DNA of 64,000 bases, taken from NCBI RefSeq assembly GCF_005887095.1, contig NZ_PNCI01000068.1, positions 1-64,000 on the forward strand. Direction: 5' to 3'. How positions within the stretch are numbered: position 1 is the first letter of the stretch; each line of letters opens with the position of its first letter. The notes under the pieces were generated by a model, which made no database searches, had not been told where the DNA came from, and saw only the letters and a list, made by a program, of their open reading frames with translations. This document shows, piece after piece, positions 17,527 through 26,900 of this stretch. The DNA is from Pseudoalteromonas rubra. Its GTDB lineage: Bacteria > Pseudomonadota > Gammaproteobacteria > Enterobacterales > Alteromonadaceae. The position numbers and the translations under genes were made by a program.

Positions 17527-18582
17527 TTATTGGTTCCCCAGCTGCTTCAGAAATGCCAGTTTTTGTCGTTCCTGTTCAGTGGGTGTATAGGGCACTCTGC
17601 TCAATTCAGATAGATCCACGCCATCAAGCATATAGGTATCCACGTTGCTGCGGCCATAGCGGGCTTTCTCCTGTGGCGAACCAGACATACGCTCTACCAC
17701 AAAGGTTGTCAGCTTAAGTGCTGAAGCCTGTTGCGGCAGGACGCTTTGGTGGATCTTAAGTGGCAATAATTGCGTTCCTTCACTCAGGCGTTTTCTCGCC
17801 ACAACATGAGACAGTGGCTGATCACCCGAAAACAGGTTGGCCCTGATCCGATAGATCCCGGCCTCCTGGACTTTAAGCCTGGCATATACAAGCAGATCAC
17901 TCCCCTGTACCTGCGGCTGTTCCAGGTTAAGTAATTCGGCACTGGGTTTCATATAGTGGATCTGCGCCACCAGTGGAATTTCGTCTCCTCTGACGTGAGC
18001 ACGAACAGTCAGTTGCAGTTCCCGGGGAAACGTTTTCTTTCCCTTAATACGCGATGTGTAGCTGCCTTCTTGCTCTATCAGACTTTGAGTAGTCAGCACT
18101 TTATTGCTGTCGACTTCGCTGACCGTTACTGTGGCGCTGTATATATCGCTGCCCGTTAGCACTAACTCTATCGGCTCTGGGTATACGAAACGATACTGAC
18201 TGAGTTTGAGTGTCAATACCTCGTCTATATTCTGCGTCGGGATAGTGACAGGATAAAAATGATTAGGCGAGAGTCTGTCAGCATCTGCCGCTGTTAATGG
18301 CTGCGAATAGGGCGCAAACTGCAATTGCTGTTCATAATGCTGAGCAATGTGTTCTGCGGCTTCCGTCATTTGCACGGGAATATGTCTGTCTCGTTTTTGC
18401 TCGGGTGTTGTTTGTGGCGCCACCTCAGCAGCTGCTTTCGCTTTTTTAACAAGTGGCGCTTTCGCTGGCGTGTTTTTGTTAGTGTCGGTTTGAACCTGAG
18501 CAGGCTCAGCGTCACCGCTGAGCCACCAGTAACCAAGCCCGATTGCCACAAACATCAGAATAATGAACATCCGGGGCTTCAT
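17527..18582 (-). CDS. Membrane-anchored periplasmic protein next to a lipase-like gene
   Basis: This 351-residue protein has an uncleaved hydrophobic anchor at 4-22 and a basic, alanine- and lysine-rich linker to about 65. A large extracytoplasmic part follows, with at least two beta-sandwich-like repeats (LVLTGSDIYSATVTVSEV; YARLKVQEAGIYRIRANLF). It begins 11 bases after the lipase-like gene's stop, so it is in the same operon. The layout (anchor, flexible linker, periplasmic domain beside a lipase) resembles lipase-specific foldases, but I do not see their sequence motifs. A helper or inhibitor role is inference. Confidence 0.6.
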   Translation of the reverse strand: MKPRMFIILMFVAIGLGYWWLSGDAEPAQVQTDTNKNTPAKAPLVKKAKAAAEVAPQTTPEQKRDRHIPVQMTEAAEHIAQHYEQQLQFAPYSQPLTAADADRLSPNHFYPVTIPTQNIDEVLTLKLSQYRFVYPEPIELVLTGSDIYSATVTVSEVDSNKVLTTQSLIEQEGSYTSRIKGKKTFPRELQLTVRAHVRGDEIPLVAQIHYMKPSAELLNLEQPQVQGSDLLVYARLKVQEAGIYRIRANLFSGDQPLSHVVARKRLSEGTQLLPLKIHQSVLPQQASALKLTTFVVERMSGSPQEKARYGRSNVDTYMLDGVDLSELSRVPYTPTEQERQKLAFLKQLGNQ

Positions 18583-18593
18583 ACCTTTCTCTC

Positions 18594-19655
18594 CTATTGC
18601 ATCGCATTAAGCATTAGACGAGACAGGCTGTTATTCCCTGAGTTTTCAACGTAACGATAGGTACTCTTCCAGAACCAGGCACCCGTTTCTTCGGTGTATG
18701 TATTGAAGCTTACAGTGTTACCATCAAGCAGCTGTCTGCTAGTCTGAGCGGCGGTCACTTTGCCTTCTGCACGGTCATTGATCACAGAGAAATGGTCGTA
18801 GTTATCGCTCATCAACATTGGGTAGTGATATGGCATGAACCCACTAACAGCATCACTTTGAGACGCGATTTTTCCGCTGGTAGCGATACTTGTGCTACAG
18901 CTGCCAAAATCGTCAGCACGGCTTGCGCCACACGCTGAGTGTGTTGCAACAACACTATCGTCTGTACCTTTCAGGAAAAGCTTGGTTGCACCCAGAAACA
19001 GTGTGCCATCCGCAACAAAACGCAGTCTTGGTGTTCTTGCTTCAGGTAGCGCAGCTATTTGTCTGGCATTGTTCACTTTCAGGTCATTCAGTACACCTAA
19101 CCGGCCTTCTACAGAGCCACCCAGCCAGGCTCTGATCGCCGCTTCAAGAAGTGGGTTCAGACCAGCAGTTCCCTGTGCGACACTGACAGCCAGGTCGGCC
19201 AGCTCACTACCACCACCGGCTCCGGCAATGTCAAAGGTGGCAACAATACTCAGCGGCGTAAGACCAGCATTTTCCAGCCAATTCGCCTGATTGTCCAATA
19301 AGTAACGCGCAACCAAATCGCCCGTAGAATGCGTAACAAGAATACAACCAGGCTGACAGGTTCCCTGTTGTGACATTTGTTTTAGTTTTGGCCAGACATA
19401 GTCACTGGCTATCTTGCCTTCAATGCGCTCTAATGCAGGCCAGTCAATGCGAACATCAGCATGTTGGCCCCAGAATTCTGACCAGTATGACTCACCATCG
19501 CCCGTTACATCAATTGGGTAACCAGAGGTTACTTGACTGGTCTGAAGACCATGAATAAGAACAACTTTGTAACCACTTGCAAACGTATTAAATGCCACCG
19601 AACTCAGCAGGAAAAGCCAAGACAGGCGCAGGTAGTATTTGATTTTGTGCTGCAT
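18594..19655 (-). CDS. Secreted alpha/beta-hydrolase, lipase-like
   Basis: This 353-residue exported hydrolase has a signal peptide ending NTFASG (about 27). The oxyanion-hole strand is VVLIHGLQ (31-38), and the nucleophile elbow is THSTG (108-112; S110), with threonine where most lipases have glycine. The aspartate and histidine are probably in the GTDDSVV segment and in YDHFSVIND, where NYDHF supplies the histidine. Several cysteine pairs (C100/C104 and two in CGASRADDFGSC) point to an extracytoplasmic location. It may cleave lipids or esters. It is the first gene of a two-gene operon with a membrane-anchored partner. Confidence 0.75.
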   Translation of the reverse strand: MQHKIKYYLRLSWLFLLSSVAFNTFASGYKVVLIHGLQTSQVTSGYPIDVTGDGESYWSEFWGQHADVRIDWPALERIEGKIASDYVWPKLKQMSQQGTCQPGCILVTHSTGDLVARYLLDNQANWLENAGLTPLSIVATFDIAGAGGGSELADLAVSVAQGTAGLNPLLEAAIRAWLGGSVEGRLGVLNDLKVNNARQIAALPEARTPRLRFVADGTLFLGATKLFLKGTDDSVVATHSACGASRADDFGSCSTSIATSGKIASQSDAVSGFMPYHYPMLMSDNYDHFSVINDRAEGKVTAAQTSRQLLDGNTVSFNTYTEETGAWFWKSTYRYVENSGNNSLSRLMLNAMQ

Positions 19656-19958
19656 AATTTCCTCTTTAATCCTATTAAAATCATTGTGTTCTGTGACCAG
19701 CCTTCAGATTTCTATCCGCTGGCAATCTGCCATACCACGACACTACCTACTGGCGTAATTGCACAAATATGACACTCATCTGACGTCTGACCTTTTGGTA
19801 AAGCGAATAATAAGCTAATGAGTATATGATCAAAAATCAACCATAAAATGAATGAAAATTAAACTTTTGTTAACGTATGTAATTTGGGGAATAATATATA
19901 TGAGGAAAGTTGATGTACTTTTTATTGGCAGAAATCGTTACACAAGCACACTATGCTG
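19656..19958. other. Gap upstream of the lipase-like operon
   Basis: No gene is seen. The lipase-operon promoter should lie near 19660-19800. The stretch 19800-19930 is AT-rich and featureless to my eye. A short hairpin AGCCGG-CTAA-CCGGCT (19959-19974) covers the stop codon of the GGDEF gene. Confidence 0.4.
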
Positions 19959-19964
19959 AGCCGG

Positions 19965-21008
19965 CTAACCGGCTACCTCGACTCTGTCACGGCCATGAGA
20001 TTTGGCCAGATACAGGGCCCTGTCAGCCAGCTCAATAAGCGTTTGCCAGGGTGCGCCTTCTTTATGTAGTGCAATACCAAAACTGGCAGTGATTTGTCTG
20101 ATGGGGTTACCTGTTTTCTTATCCTTTACCGAGAGTTTTCGAATATCCTGGCGGATCATATTAGCAAAGCTGACCGCTTCACTGACACTGCTGAGTGACA
20201 ATGTCAGACAAAACTCTTCACCACCGTAGCGATAAGCATCACCACGACCTTGCGCGTGGTGCGCCAACTTTTCAGCCACTTTACGAAGAATATCGTCACC
20301 TTTTTGATGACCAAAGTCGTCATTGAATTGCTTGAAGTGATCAATATCTACAAACACCAAGACCTTTTGCTTACTCATCGGATGAGTGCAGAAATTGACA
20401 ATATCTTCGTCAAATTTACCACGATTCAGCAGGCCGGTGAGCTTATCTGTGTTGGCCTCTCGTTGCGACGCAAACAGTGCTTCTTTTAGTAATTTGATTT
20501 CGTCATAGGCCACCTCCAGCTTATTCTGAAAACCCAGTGCATTTTGCTGCATCATGACCGCTTCTCGAGTCAATCTGGATACATACTCCAGTACTTCGTC
20601 GTAAGCACGAGGATCCTGCTCAGAGCCCTGCCTTTTCAAATTGTGCAATCCATAGTGGCATTCAGATAAAAACGCGGAAAAATCCTGTGACGTCTCCAGT
20701 GTTTGCGAAATTTCACTCTGAACTTGGTCTATGGTGCCCTGAAATGAATGAGATATTTCATGAAACAATGCCAAGTCTTGTTGTGAAAGATATTTATCAA
20801 ACAACTCTCTGGCTAAATGAGGGGGGCAACTCTGATAGCGCGCCAAAATCTGATCTAACTCTACATTCAATTCAGGTTGTGAGCCCACGACGTAGCAGTA
20901 GCAAATCGAATAATTTAACGGAGTCAGCGGGATCCGATAACGGATCATGATCGGCAAAGCCTGTTTCAGGTAGTGCGCAGAGCGCGTCAGTGTTGTGTCA
21001 AATTCCAT
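19965..21008 (-). CDS. Diguanylate cyclase (GGDEF domain)
   Basis: This 347-residue cytoplasmic enzyme would make cyclic di-GMP from two GTP. The GGDEF domain spans about 185-345, with TGLLNR (191-196), the metal-binding DIDHFK (221-226) and the active-site GGEEF (262-266). The residue eight before GGEEF is glycine, so the RxxD inhibitory site is absent and product inhibition may be weak. The N-terminal 180 residues are a helical region without membrane segments (PLTPLNYSICYCYVVG; later coiled coil), probably a sensory or dimerisation part. It is monocistronic. Confidence 0.92.
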   Translation of the reverse strand: MEFDTTLTRSAHYLKQALPIMIRYRIPLTPLNYSICYCYVVGSQPELNVELDQILARYQSCPPHLARELFDKYLSQQDLALFHEISHSFQGTIDQVQSEISQTLETSQDFSAFLSECHYGLHNLKRQGSEQDPRAYDEVLEYVSRLTREAVMMQQNALGFQNKLEVAYDEIKLLKEALFASQREANTDKLTGLLNRGKFDEDIVNFCTHPMSKQKVLVFVDIDHFKQFNDDFGHQKGDDILRKVAEKLAHHAQGRGDAYRYGGEEFCLTLSLSSVSEAVSFANMIRQDIRKLSVKDKKTGNPIRQITASFGIALHKEGAPWQTLIELADRALYLAKSHGRDRVEVAG

Positions 21009-21390
21009 ATAGGTCCGTCAAGCCACATTGTCGGGGCAATGTTTTATTGTTTAATTATTGTTCTACTTTTGGAGCCAAGCGAATGCAATACTAAATAATT
21101 AGAAAAAATTAATCAATGATATCGTGTCATTTACAATTAAATTCATGTTACCTTTGCTAAAACATAAAGTATTCTCGCGATTAGGTTCAGGAAATATATT
21201 ATTCACCGCCCCATACAAAGTAGATAAAATGTATTTAATTAAGGAACACCCCAACCTTAATTGTTGCTTATTACCATATAATGAATTCTCATTTACTCAA
21301 CACTAGCCGTGCTGATAACACAATAAACAAAGTACCTATTTAAATACAACAAAGAAACCTTTCGTCGACATAGCTTATTGAGATATGTTG
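21009..21390. other. AT-rich gap between the GGDEF and XRE genes
   Basis: A 60-codon GTG-initiated frame (21124-21306) has no ribosome site or recognisable domain, and I do not call it. No terminator with a good stem was found after the XRE gene. Confidence 0.4.
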
Positions 21391-22128
21391 TTAATCATCC
21401 CGCCTGAGATCATTAAATAACCCCAGTTGCCAGGGGCGCATCGCCATGAATAACCCCACACTCTGACGCTTGTTCAGAGGTAACCGTGCATCCTGTTGGT
21501 TAAGCTGAGCAACTTCTTTGGTGAGCTGCTCAAGACGACGCCGTACCACACTGATGGTGGCATCACTGTAGCTTCCGCGTAAATAAAACCGAAAACTATC
21601 CTCACGGTTAAAATCTCCCTGTAAGAACTTGGTCAACACCTGTTGTTCGATAAACCGCTCAAGCGGGCCGCCGGGGATCCAGCGAAAATCCTGGGCTACT
21701 AAAGATTTATAGCGATTGTTAGGCAACAGCTGGATCATATTCAGATTATCTAATCGCGCCAGCAAGCGAATGCACTCCAGTTCATCTATCTGATACTGAG
21801 CAATGATGTCTTCAAACTGCCAGCCATCACGAACGCACACAGCCACCAAAAACAGTTTCGGATTCTCCATCAACTCCTGCTCCTGTGCCTGCGTGAGCTG
21901 GCTGACCAGTGACTGCTTTTGCTCTCCAAGTGCAAACAAGTCCGCCAAAGACAATTGCATCAGCTCACAGATCTGTTCAAGTCGTTGCAGGCTGAACTGC
22001 TCGCTGGCAAAAACCCGCTTTACATTGGCCTCGCTCATATCCAGTGCATTGGCAACCTCTTTATAGGTCAGTTTGTGCTGCTTCAATAGCTGTTTAAGTG
22101 TTGAAGTAATTAATGGGATCTGGCTCAA
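21391..22128 (-). CDS. XRE-family transcriptional regulator, TTG start
   Basis: This is a 245-residue DNA-binding protein. Residues 8-65 form a Cro/C1-type helix-turn-helix (LTYKEVANALDMSEANVKRVF, with recognition helix SEANVKRVFA). The remaining 180 residues form a helical ligand or dimerisation region (FRWIPGGPLERFIEQQVL; SVVRRRLEQLTKEVAQL) seen in a family of gammaproteobacterial regulators. The start is TTG with TAGGAA upstream. It diverges from the secreted peptide/DUF2145/YiaA genes. A perfect inverted repeat in the shared promoter is its likely operator. Confidence 0.85.
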   Translation of the reverse strand: MSQIPLITSTLKQLLKQHKLTYKEVANALDMSEANVKRVFASEQFSLQRLEQICELMQLSLADLFALGEQKQSLVSQLTQAQEQELMENPKLFLVAVCVRDGWQFEDIIAQYQIDELECIRLLARLDNLNMIQLLPNNRYKSLVAQDFRWIPGGPLERFIEQQVLTKFLQGDFNREDSFRFYLRGSYSDATISVVRRRLEQLTKEVAQLNQQDARLPLNKRQSVGLFMAMRPWQLGLFNDLRRDD

Positions 22129-22170
22129 AGTATTAAATTCCTATACCTAAAGTCTCTAATTACTATACAT

Positions 22171-22196
22171 ATTAAATTTGAGTATACAAATTTAAT
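22171..22196. promoter_or_regulatory. Perfect 10-bp inverted repeat, likely XRE operator
   Basis: ATTAAATTTG (22171-22180), spacer AGTATA, CAAATTTAAT (22187-22196). The spacer and first arm base make TATACT on the minus strand, which fits a -10 box for the XRE gene with TTTACC 16 bases upstream as a -35. A protein bound here would cover both divergent promoters. Binding by the neighbouring regulator is inference. Confidence 0.65.
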
Positions 22197-22261
22197 CCCT
22201 CCGGTAAATTGGAAAGCAAGTCAACGCAAACCACACGGTTTGCTTACCAGGAGGGAAAGAT

Positions 22262-22612
22262 ATGACTCACTTACTTCGTTCAGTTTTATGCACAGCACTA
22301 TTAAGTATGGTTTGTACGCAGGCAGTGGCCAATGACAGCCATGCATCACAGGCCAGCTATCATGGCAGTCAGGCCAGTAAGTACAGTGCACTTAGCGTAG
22401 GTGAAAGCGCAGTTGAAGGCGCAACGGTGTCTATGGTTGCAGTTGCCATCCCCGTTGCAATAATCGGGTTCAGTGCAATCTCAGTTGGTATGGCCAGTAC
22501 CCGGGCCGCGGCAGACTTATCTGACGCCGCCAGCCCAAAACCTTTGCCTATTTGTGACGATGTATTAATTGCAGGACCTGCACCGGCACAAGCCCTTAAC
22601 GAGGAGCTGTAA
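22262..22612 (+). CDS. Small exported protein with a hydrophobic segment
   Basis: This 116-residue protein has a signal peptide (MTHLLRSVLCTALLSMVCTQAVA) and a Ser/Ala/His-rich stretch with a repeated HASQASYHGSQAS pattern. A hydrophobic segment follows at about 55-80 (VSMVAVAIPVAIIGFSAISVG), then a tail PLPICDDVLIAGPAP. It is preceded by the strongest ribosome site in the area (GGAGGGAAAGAT). Its stop overlaps the start of the DUF2145 gene by one base, so the two are co-translated. I do not know its function; an envelope-anchored partner of the DUF2145 protein is plausible. Confidence 0.75.
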   Translation: MTHLLRSVLCTALLSMVCTQAVANDSHASQASYHGSQASKYSALSVGESAVEGATVSMVAVAIPVAIIGFSAISVGMASTRAAADLSDAASPKPLPICDDVLIAGPAPAQALNEEL

Positions 22613-23424
22613 TGATGAACTGGATACAAGGATTGTGCGTGGCCGCAGCAATATGTGCCAGCACACATACGATTGCAGGCAGCCAAAACAGTGGCGAAGC
22701 CCGCTTTGAAGCTAACCAGATTGCTCAGTTTGCCAAACAGGTTGAGCGCTACAGCGCACAACAAGGCGCGCACGTATTTGTTATCGGCCGGGTCGGTCGT
22801 CCCGAGGGCGACTTACCTGAGGGCATTGAATTTACTCATGTTGCACTGGCGGTCTACTCCGAACTAACGACCACAGAGGGTGAGAAAAAGCAGGGTTATG
22901 CCATTCATAATTTATATCAGCTAAGCGACGACCCCGGCACTAGCCAGCTGATAGTAGATTACCCGACAGACTTTTTCTGGTCAGTGCATGATCTCAAAGC
23001 GGCCATTGCAATACCCACGCGGGCATTGCAACAAAAGTTGCTGGATGCATTTGCGCAGGGAGTACCAGCCAAGGTCCATAACCCGCGCTACTCAGTGGTA
23101 GCCAACCCATTTAATAACCAGAAGCAAAATTGCACCGAGCATACACTGAATGTGATCAACGCGGCTTTATATAACACCACGGACATGGCACAGCTTAAAG
23201 TGAATACGCGGGCCTATTTTGAGCCGCAAACACTCAATGTCAGCCGCTTTAAACTGGCGCTGGGCTCATTCTTTAACGATGGGATCGACAGTAGTGATCA
23301 CCAGGGTAAGGTGAAAACCACCACTTTTACCTCTATTGCCCGATATCTCAAGAACAATCAGTTGCTGGCCCACAGTACCGTGCTGACGCCGGATGGCCCG
23401 GTTGAATTGAAATACCCGCTTTAG
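22612..23424 (+). CDS. DUF2145 family exported protein
   Basis: This 270-residue protein has a signal peptide ending TIAGS (about 23). The family core is HVFVIGRVGRPEGDLPEG, then FTHVALAVYSE (His near 77), GYAIHNLYQ, and later QNCTEHTLNVI, whose Cys-Thr-Glu-His motif lies near 176-180. A histidine strand ahead of a cysteine helix resembles permuted NlpC/P60 or papain-like enzymes, so a peptidoglycan or thioester hydrolase role is possible; this is inference. GAGGAG lies upstream. ATG 22615 is an alternative start. It is the middle gene of a three-gene unit. Confidence 0.82.
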   Translation: MMNWIQGLCVAAAICASTHTIAGSQNSGEARFEANQIAQFAKQVERYSAQQGAHVFVIGRVGRPEGDLPEGIEFTHVALAVYSELTTTEGEKKQGYAIHNLYQLSDDPGTSQLIVDYPTDFFWSVHDLKAAIAIPTRALQQKLLDAFAQGVPAKVHNPRYSVVANPFNNQKQNCTEHTLNVINAALYNTTDMAQLKVNTRAYFEPQTLNVSRFKLALGSFFNDGIDSSDHQGKVKTTTFTSIARYLKNNQLLAHSTVLTPDGPVELKYPL

Positions 23425-23435
23425 GAGAAAAGATT

Positions 23436-23882
23436 ATGACGCATTCAATCCCATATGCACCAAGTAAAGCTTTTAAACTGGCCTCTGTAGCAGCCCTGTT
23501 GATTGGTATTGCCTGTTACCTGATTGGCCTGTTCAACGCACAAATGGCCTTAAATGAAAAAGGCTATTACCTGATTGCCCTGCTGTATGGCCTGTTTTCT
23601 GCGGTATCACTGCAAAAGTGTATTCGTGACCGGCAGGAGCAAATCCCAACCTCAAACATGTATTATGTCTTGAGCCTGGCTTCCACCCTTCTGGCCATAG
23701 CACTACTGGTATTTGCCCTGTGGCGCGCCGAACTGCTGCTAAGTGAAAAGGGCTTTTATGGTATCGCGTATTTGATGAGCCTGTATGCCGCAATTGCCGT
23801 TCAAAAGAACGTCAGAGATAGTCAAGGCTTAGTGTCAGATACTCCTGCACCAACCGCGAATAGCACGGAAGGCGAGGAGTAA
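23436..23882 (+). CDS. yiaA: YiaA/YiaB-family inner-membrane protein
   Basis: This 148-residue membrane protein is made of two copies of the YiaAB two-helix unit. Copy one is about residues 12-66 (LASVAALLIGIACYLIGLF … GYYLIALLYGLFSAVSLQK, then RDRQE). Copy two is about 76-130 (VLSLASTLLAIALLVFAL … GFYGIAYLMSLYAAIAVQK, then VRDSQ). The basic loop after each copy marks the cytoplasmic side. Function is unknown. It is the last gene of the unit and is followed by a 13-bp terminator stem. AGGAGAA precedes the ATG. Confidence 0.87.
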   Translation: MTHSIPYAPSKAFKLASVAALLIGIACYLIGLFNAQMALNEKGYYLIALLYGLFSAVSLQKCIRDRQEQIPTSNMYYVLSLASTLLAIALLVFALWRAELLLSEKGFYGIAYLMSLYAAIAVQKNVRDSQGLVSDTPAPTANSTEGEE

Positions 23883-23889
23883 GCAGAGA

Positions 23890-23918
23890 TTATAAGGCCG
23901 CACAGTGCGGCCTTATAA
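23890..23918. terminator. Bidirectional terminator overlapping a stop codon
   Basis: TTATAAGGCCGCA (23890-23902), loop CAG, and TGCGGCCTTATAA (23906-23918) form a perfect 13-bp stem. The right arm contains the TAA stop (23913-23915 complement) of the convergent ATPase gene. It serves the yiaA-side and the ATPase-side transcripts. Confidence 0.75.
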
Positions 23919-26900
23919 CATATAAGGATTTTCTCCTCTTGATTCATTACCGTCAGCAGGCGCCAGCTGCAAATTCTCAAGCTTATCCAGGACCTCAGAG
24001 AGTTGCGCCCGCAACTCCGTATCATTACCCTGCTGTGACGCCTGATGCATTTGGCTCAGCAGCTCAGTGACCGCTGCTAACGCCTGAGCGCTGGCATCAT
24101 CACTGTAGTTATCTACCTGTACATTAGCCGACTGAATACGTGCCAGCTGCGCCGTTAATTCGGCGATAAGTACCTGCTGGGCATCACTTTGTTTCATCTG
24201 TTCAGACTGTTGCTGATTGCTCAGTGACGCCAACACGTTATCCAGCGCGCTTTGATAATGTGCTAACCCTGCAACGGACTGCGCCAGTGCATTCGATATA
24301 TCCTGAGCCTGAGCCGACATGTTGGTTTGCTGCTGCCTGAGCACTGAGTCCAGCGCTGAGAGCAGCGTAGCCTGATTGCTGGCAGCAAGCTTATCGCTTT
24401 GAGCCATTGCCTGACCGATCGTCTCGCTCAGTGTCTGCACCAGCTCACTTTGCCCTGACTGTTGATAAGCCACCAGCACTTCGAGCACTTCTTTGAGCTC
24501 AGCCTGCCCCTGACGAGTGGCACTGTCACTGTTCTGCACCGCCGAGTTTATTGTCTCAGTGATGGTCTCCAGCCAGTGCGGTAAGTGCTGGTTTTGCGCC
24601 TTGTGCTGTTCAGTAAGTTGCTCCAACGCCGTCAGGATGGCTGGCTGCTCAGCCTGTCGGGACAGTTGTTGCAGCTGTGCGGTCACGCCCTGTTCACCAA
24701 GAATGGCTCGCAATCCTTCAAACTGCTCACTGTAATTGTGACTTAACTGTGATTTATCCAGACGAGAGGCTATCTGTGACAACGCACCGCTCACTTCAGC
24801 TAACTGCTCAACCGCCAGCAATGCCGGACTTCCCGCGTCATTAGCCCGATTAAGGCGCGCATAGTCCGCCTTGATCTGAGCCCAGCGCTCATTTTCCTGT
24901 GCTGTCAGGGTATTGCGCAATTCTCCCAGTTTAAGCAGGTTTTCTTCACTGCCCTTACTGAGTGTTTGTGCTTCTCCCCGATAGTGATCCTGGATCAGGT
25001 TTTCCAGTTCGTCCTGATTCATGGCGGCGACTACCTTTTCGGCCATTTTGTTCATGTTGCGGTAACTGCCCTGCAACTTAAATGGTGGCTCAGTACGATA
25101 ATTATCGTCCTGCGCAGCCGAGGCAATATATTGGGCGTTTACTTTAAGCACGGTTTCGCGAATGACCAGCAGCTTCTGAAGTACCGCTGTAATTTCATTC
25201 GCCTGGGCCTGAGAGTAACCATATTCCAGCTCGTTCAGAGAAATGTCTTCCCCTTGCGCAATGCGCACCAGCTTGTACAAATCAGCCATATTGCGGTTTG
25301 CCAGTGGCGCCAGCACGGCATTGGAAGTGAGTGCGTTCTCCACAAAGCTCATGGCAAACTCTTGCTCGCACCCGGCCAGTGTATCGCCCAGGTTGTAAAT
25401 GTCAGCCCGGTTCGCCAGCATGTCGGGGATCTTAAAGCTTTCACCCGATTCGGTATACGGGTTACCCGCCATCACCACCGCAAACTTTTTACCACGCAGA
25501 TCGTAGGTTTTACTCTTTCCATTCCATACCCCGTCAATGCGCCTTGAGCCATCACACAGCGAAATAAACTTCTGTAAAAACTCCGGGTTGGTATGCTGAA
25601 TGTCATCCAGATAGAGCATTACGTTGTTGCCCATTTCGAAGCTCTGGTTGATCTTATCTATCTCTTTGGCGGCTGTCGCATTGATCGCCTGTGACGGATC
25701 TAAAGAGACCTGATCATGGCCAATAGACGGGCAGTTCACCTTAACAAAGGTCAGCCCCAGACGGTTTGCCACATATTCAATCAAAGTGGTTTTACCGTAT
25801 CCCGGCGGCGAGATCAGCAACAACATGCCCATTAAGTCGGTACGCTTAGCACTGCCTGAGGCACCGATTTGCTTGGCCAGGTTATCGCCAATGATCGGAA
25901 AATAGACCTTATCAATGAGCTGGTTACGCACAAATGAGCTCAGCGGTCTGGGCTTAAACTCTTCCAGTTGCAGGCGCGATTTTTGCGCCTGCAGCACGTC
26001 CGCTTTTAACTGCTGATAGCGCTGATATGCAGGTAAAGCCTGCTCAATGTAAGCACTGGTACGGGCCAAAAACTCAGCATAATCAAGCGCCAGAGTCTGC
26101 TCTTCAATATGCAGGTGTTGCCCCATTAAACCGGATACGTGCGTCTGCGTCTGAACATCCTGCACCTGATAACTGAGTGCCTGGTGTTCCACCAGCAACA
26201 GGTAACTCGCCGCTTCAATCTGACAATTTAGGCTCGCATTGTGTTGCTCGCCATAAGCGCTCAGCCAGCCGGAAGCCAGACGGCATTTTTCTGACAAGCT
26301 GGTTAACTCAGCAAAGGTCTCTTGCAGCGTCTGCCAGAAGCCTTTGGCTTTCGCCATACTCTGGAACTGCTCCGCCAGTTTACGTGCCTCTGCCTGCACT
26401 TCAAACTGTGGCAGGCTGTTACTGCTTGCCAACACTTGAATGAGATATTCAGCGCTCAGCTGCGCAGAATACTGTGCCAGACTCGTAGTGTAATCACCCA
26501 GCTGCGCTGCAAAATCACTCATCTGCTCACTTAGCTCACCAATCAGTAACTGGTTAAAGCGTGGATCGTTCAGCGTCGTGGCCATCAGTTGCGCCTGAGT
26601 CGCTTGCTGCTGCAGCGGCTGTAATTTCTCACGCTCTAACGCAGAGACAAACAGCTGCGCCATCACCCGGCAGCTGGCCGGATAGATCAGCAACCCCAGC
26701 TCGCTTTGCTGTTTCAGTAACACACTCAGGATCTGGGTCGCATCAAAGTCATGAATGCCTTTTTCATAGCCTTCCTGATATCTTGGCTCAGCAAACGCTT
26801 GCACTAAGGTTAGTAACGAGTCATCTTGCAGTGCACGCTGCAGCTGTTCCATCGACAAGTCAGACTCACCTCGTTGCGCCGCACGCAGGATCTGCGCTGC

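Noticed and set aside
21124..21306. 60-codon GTG-started frame
   Set aside because: No ribosome site and no protein-like pattern; it lies in an AT-rich gap.
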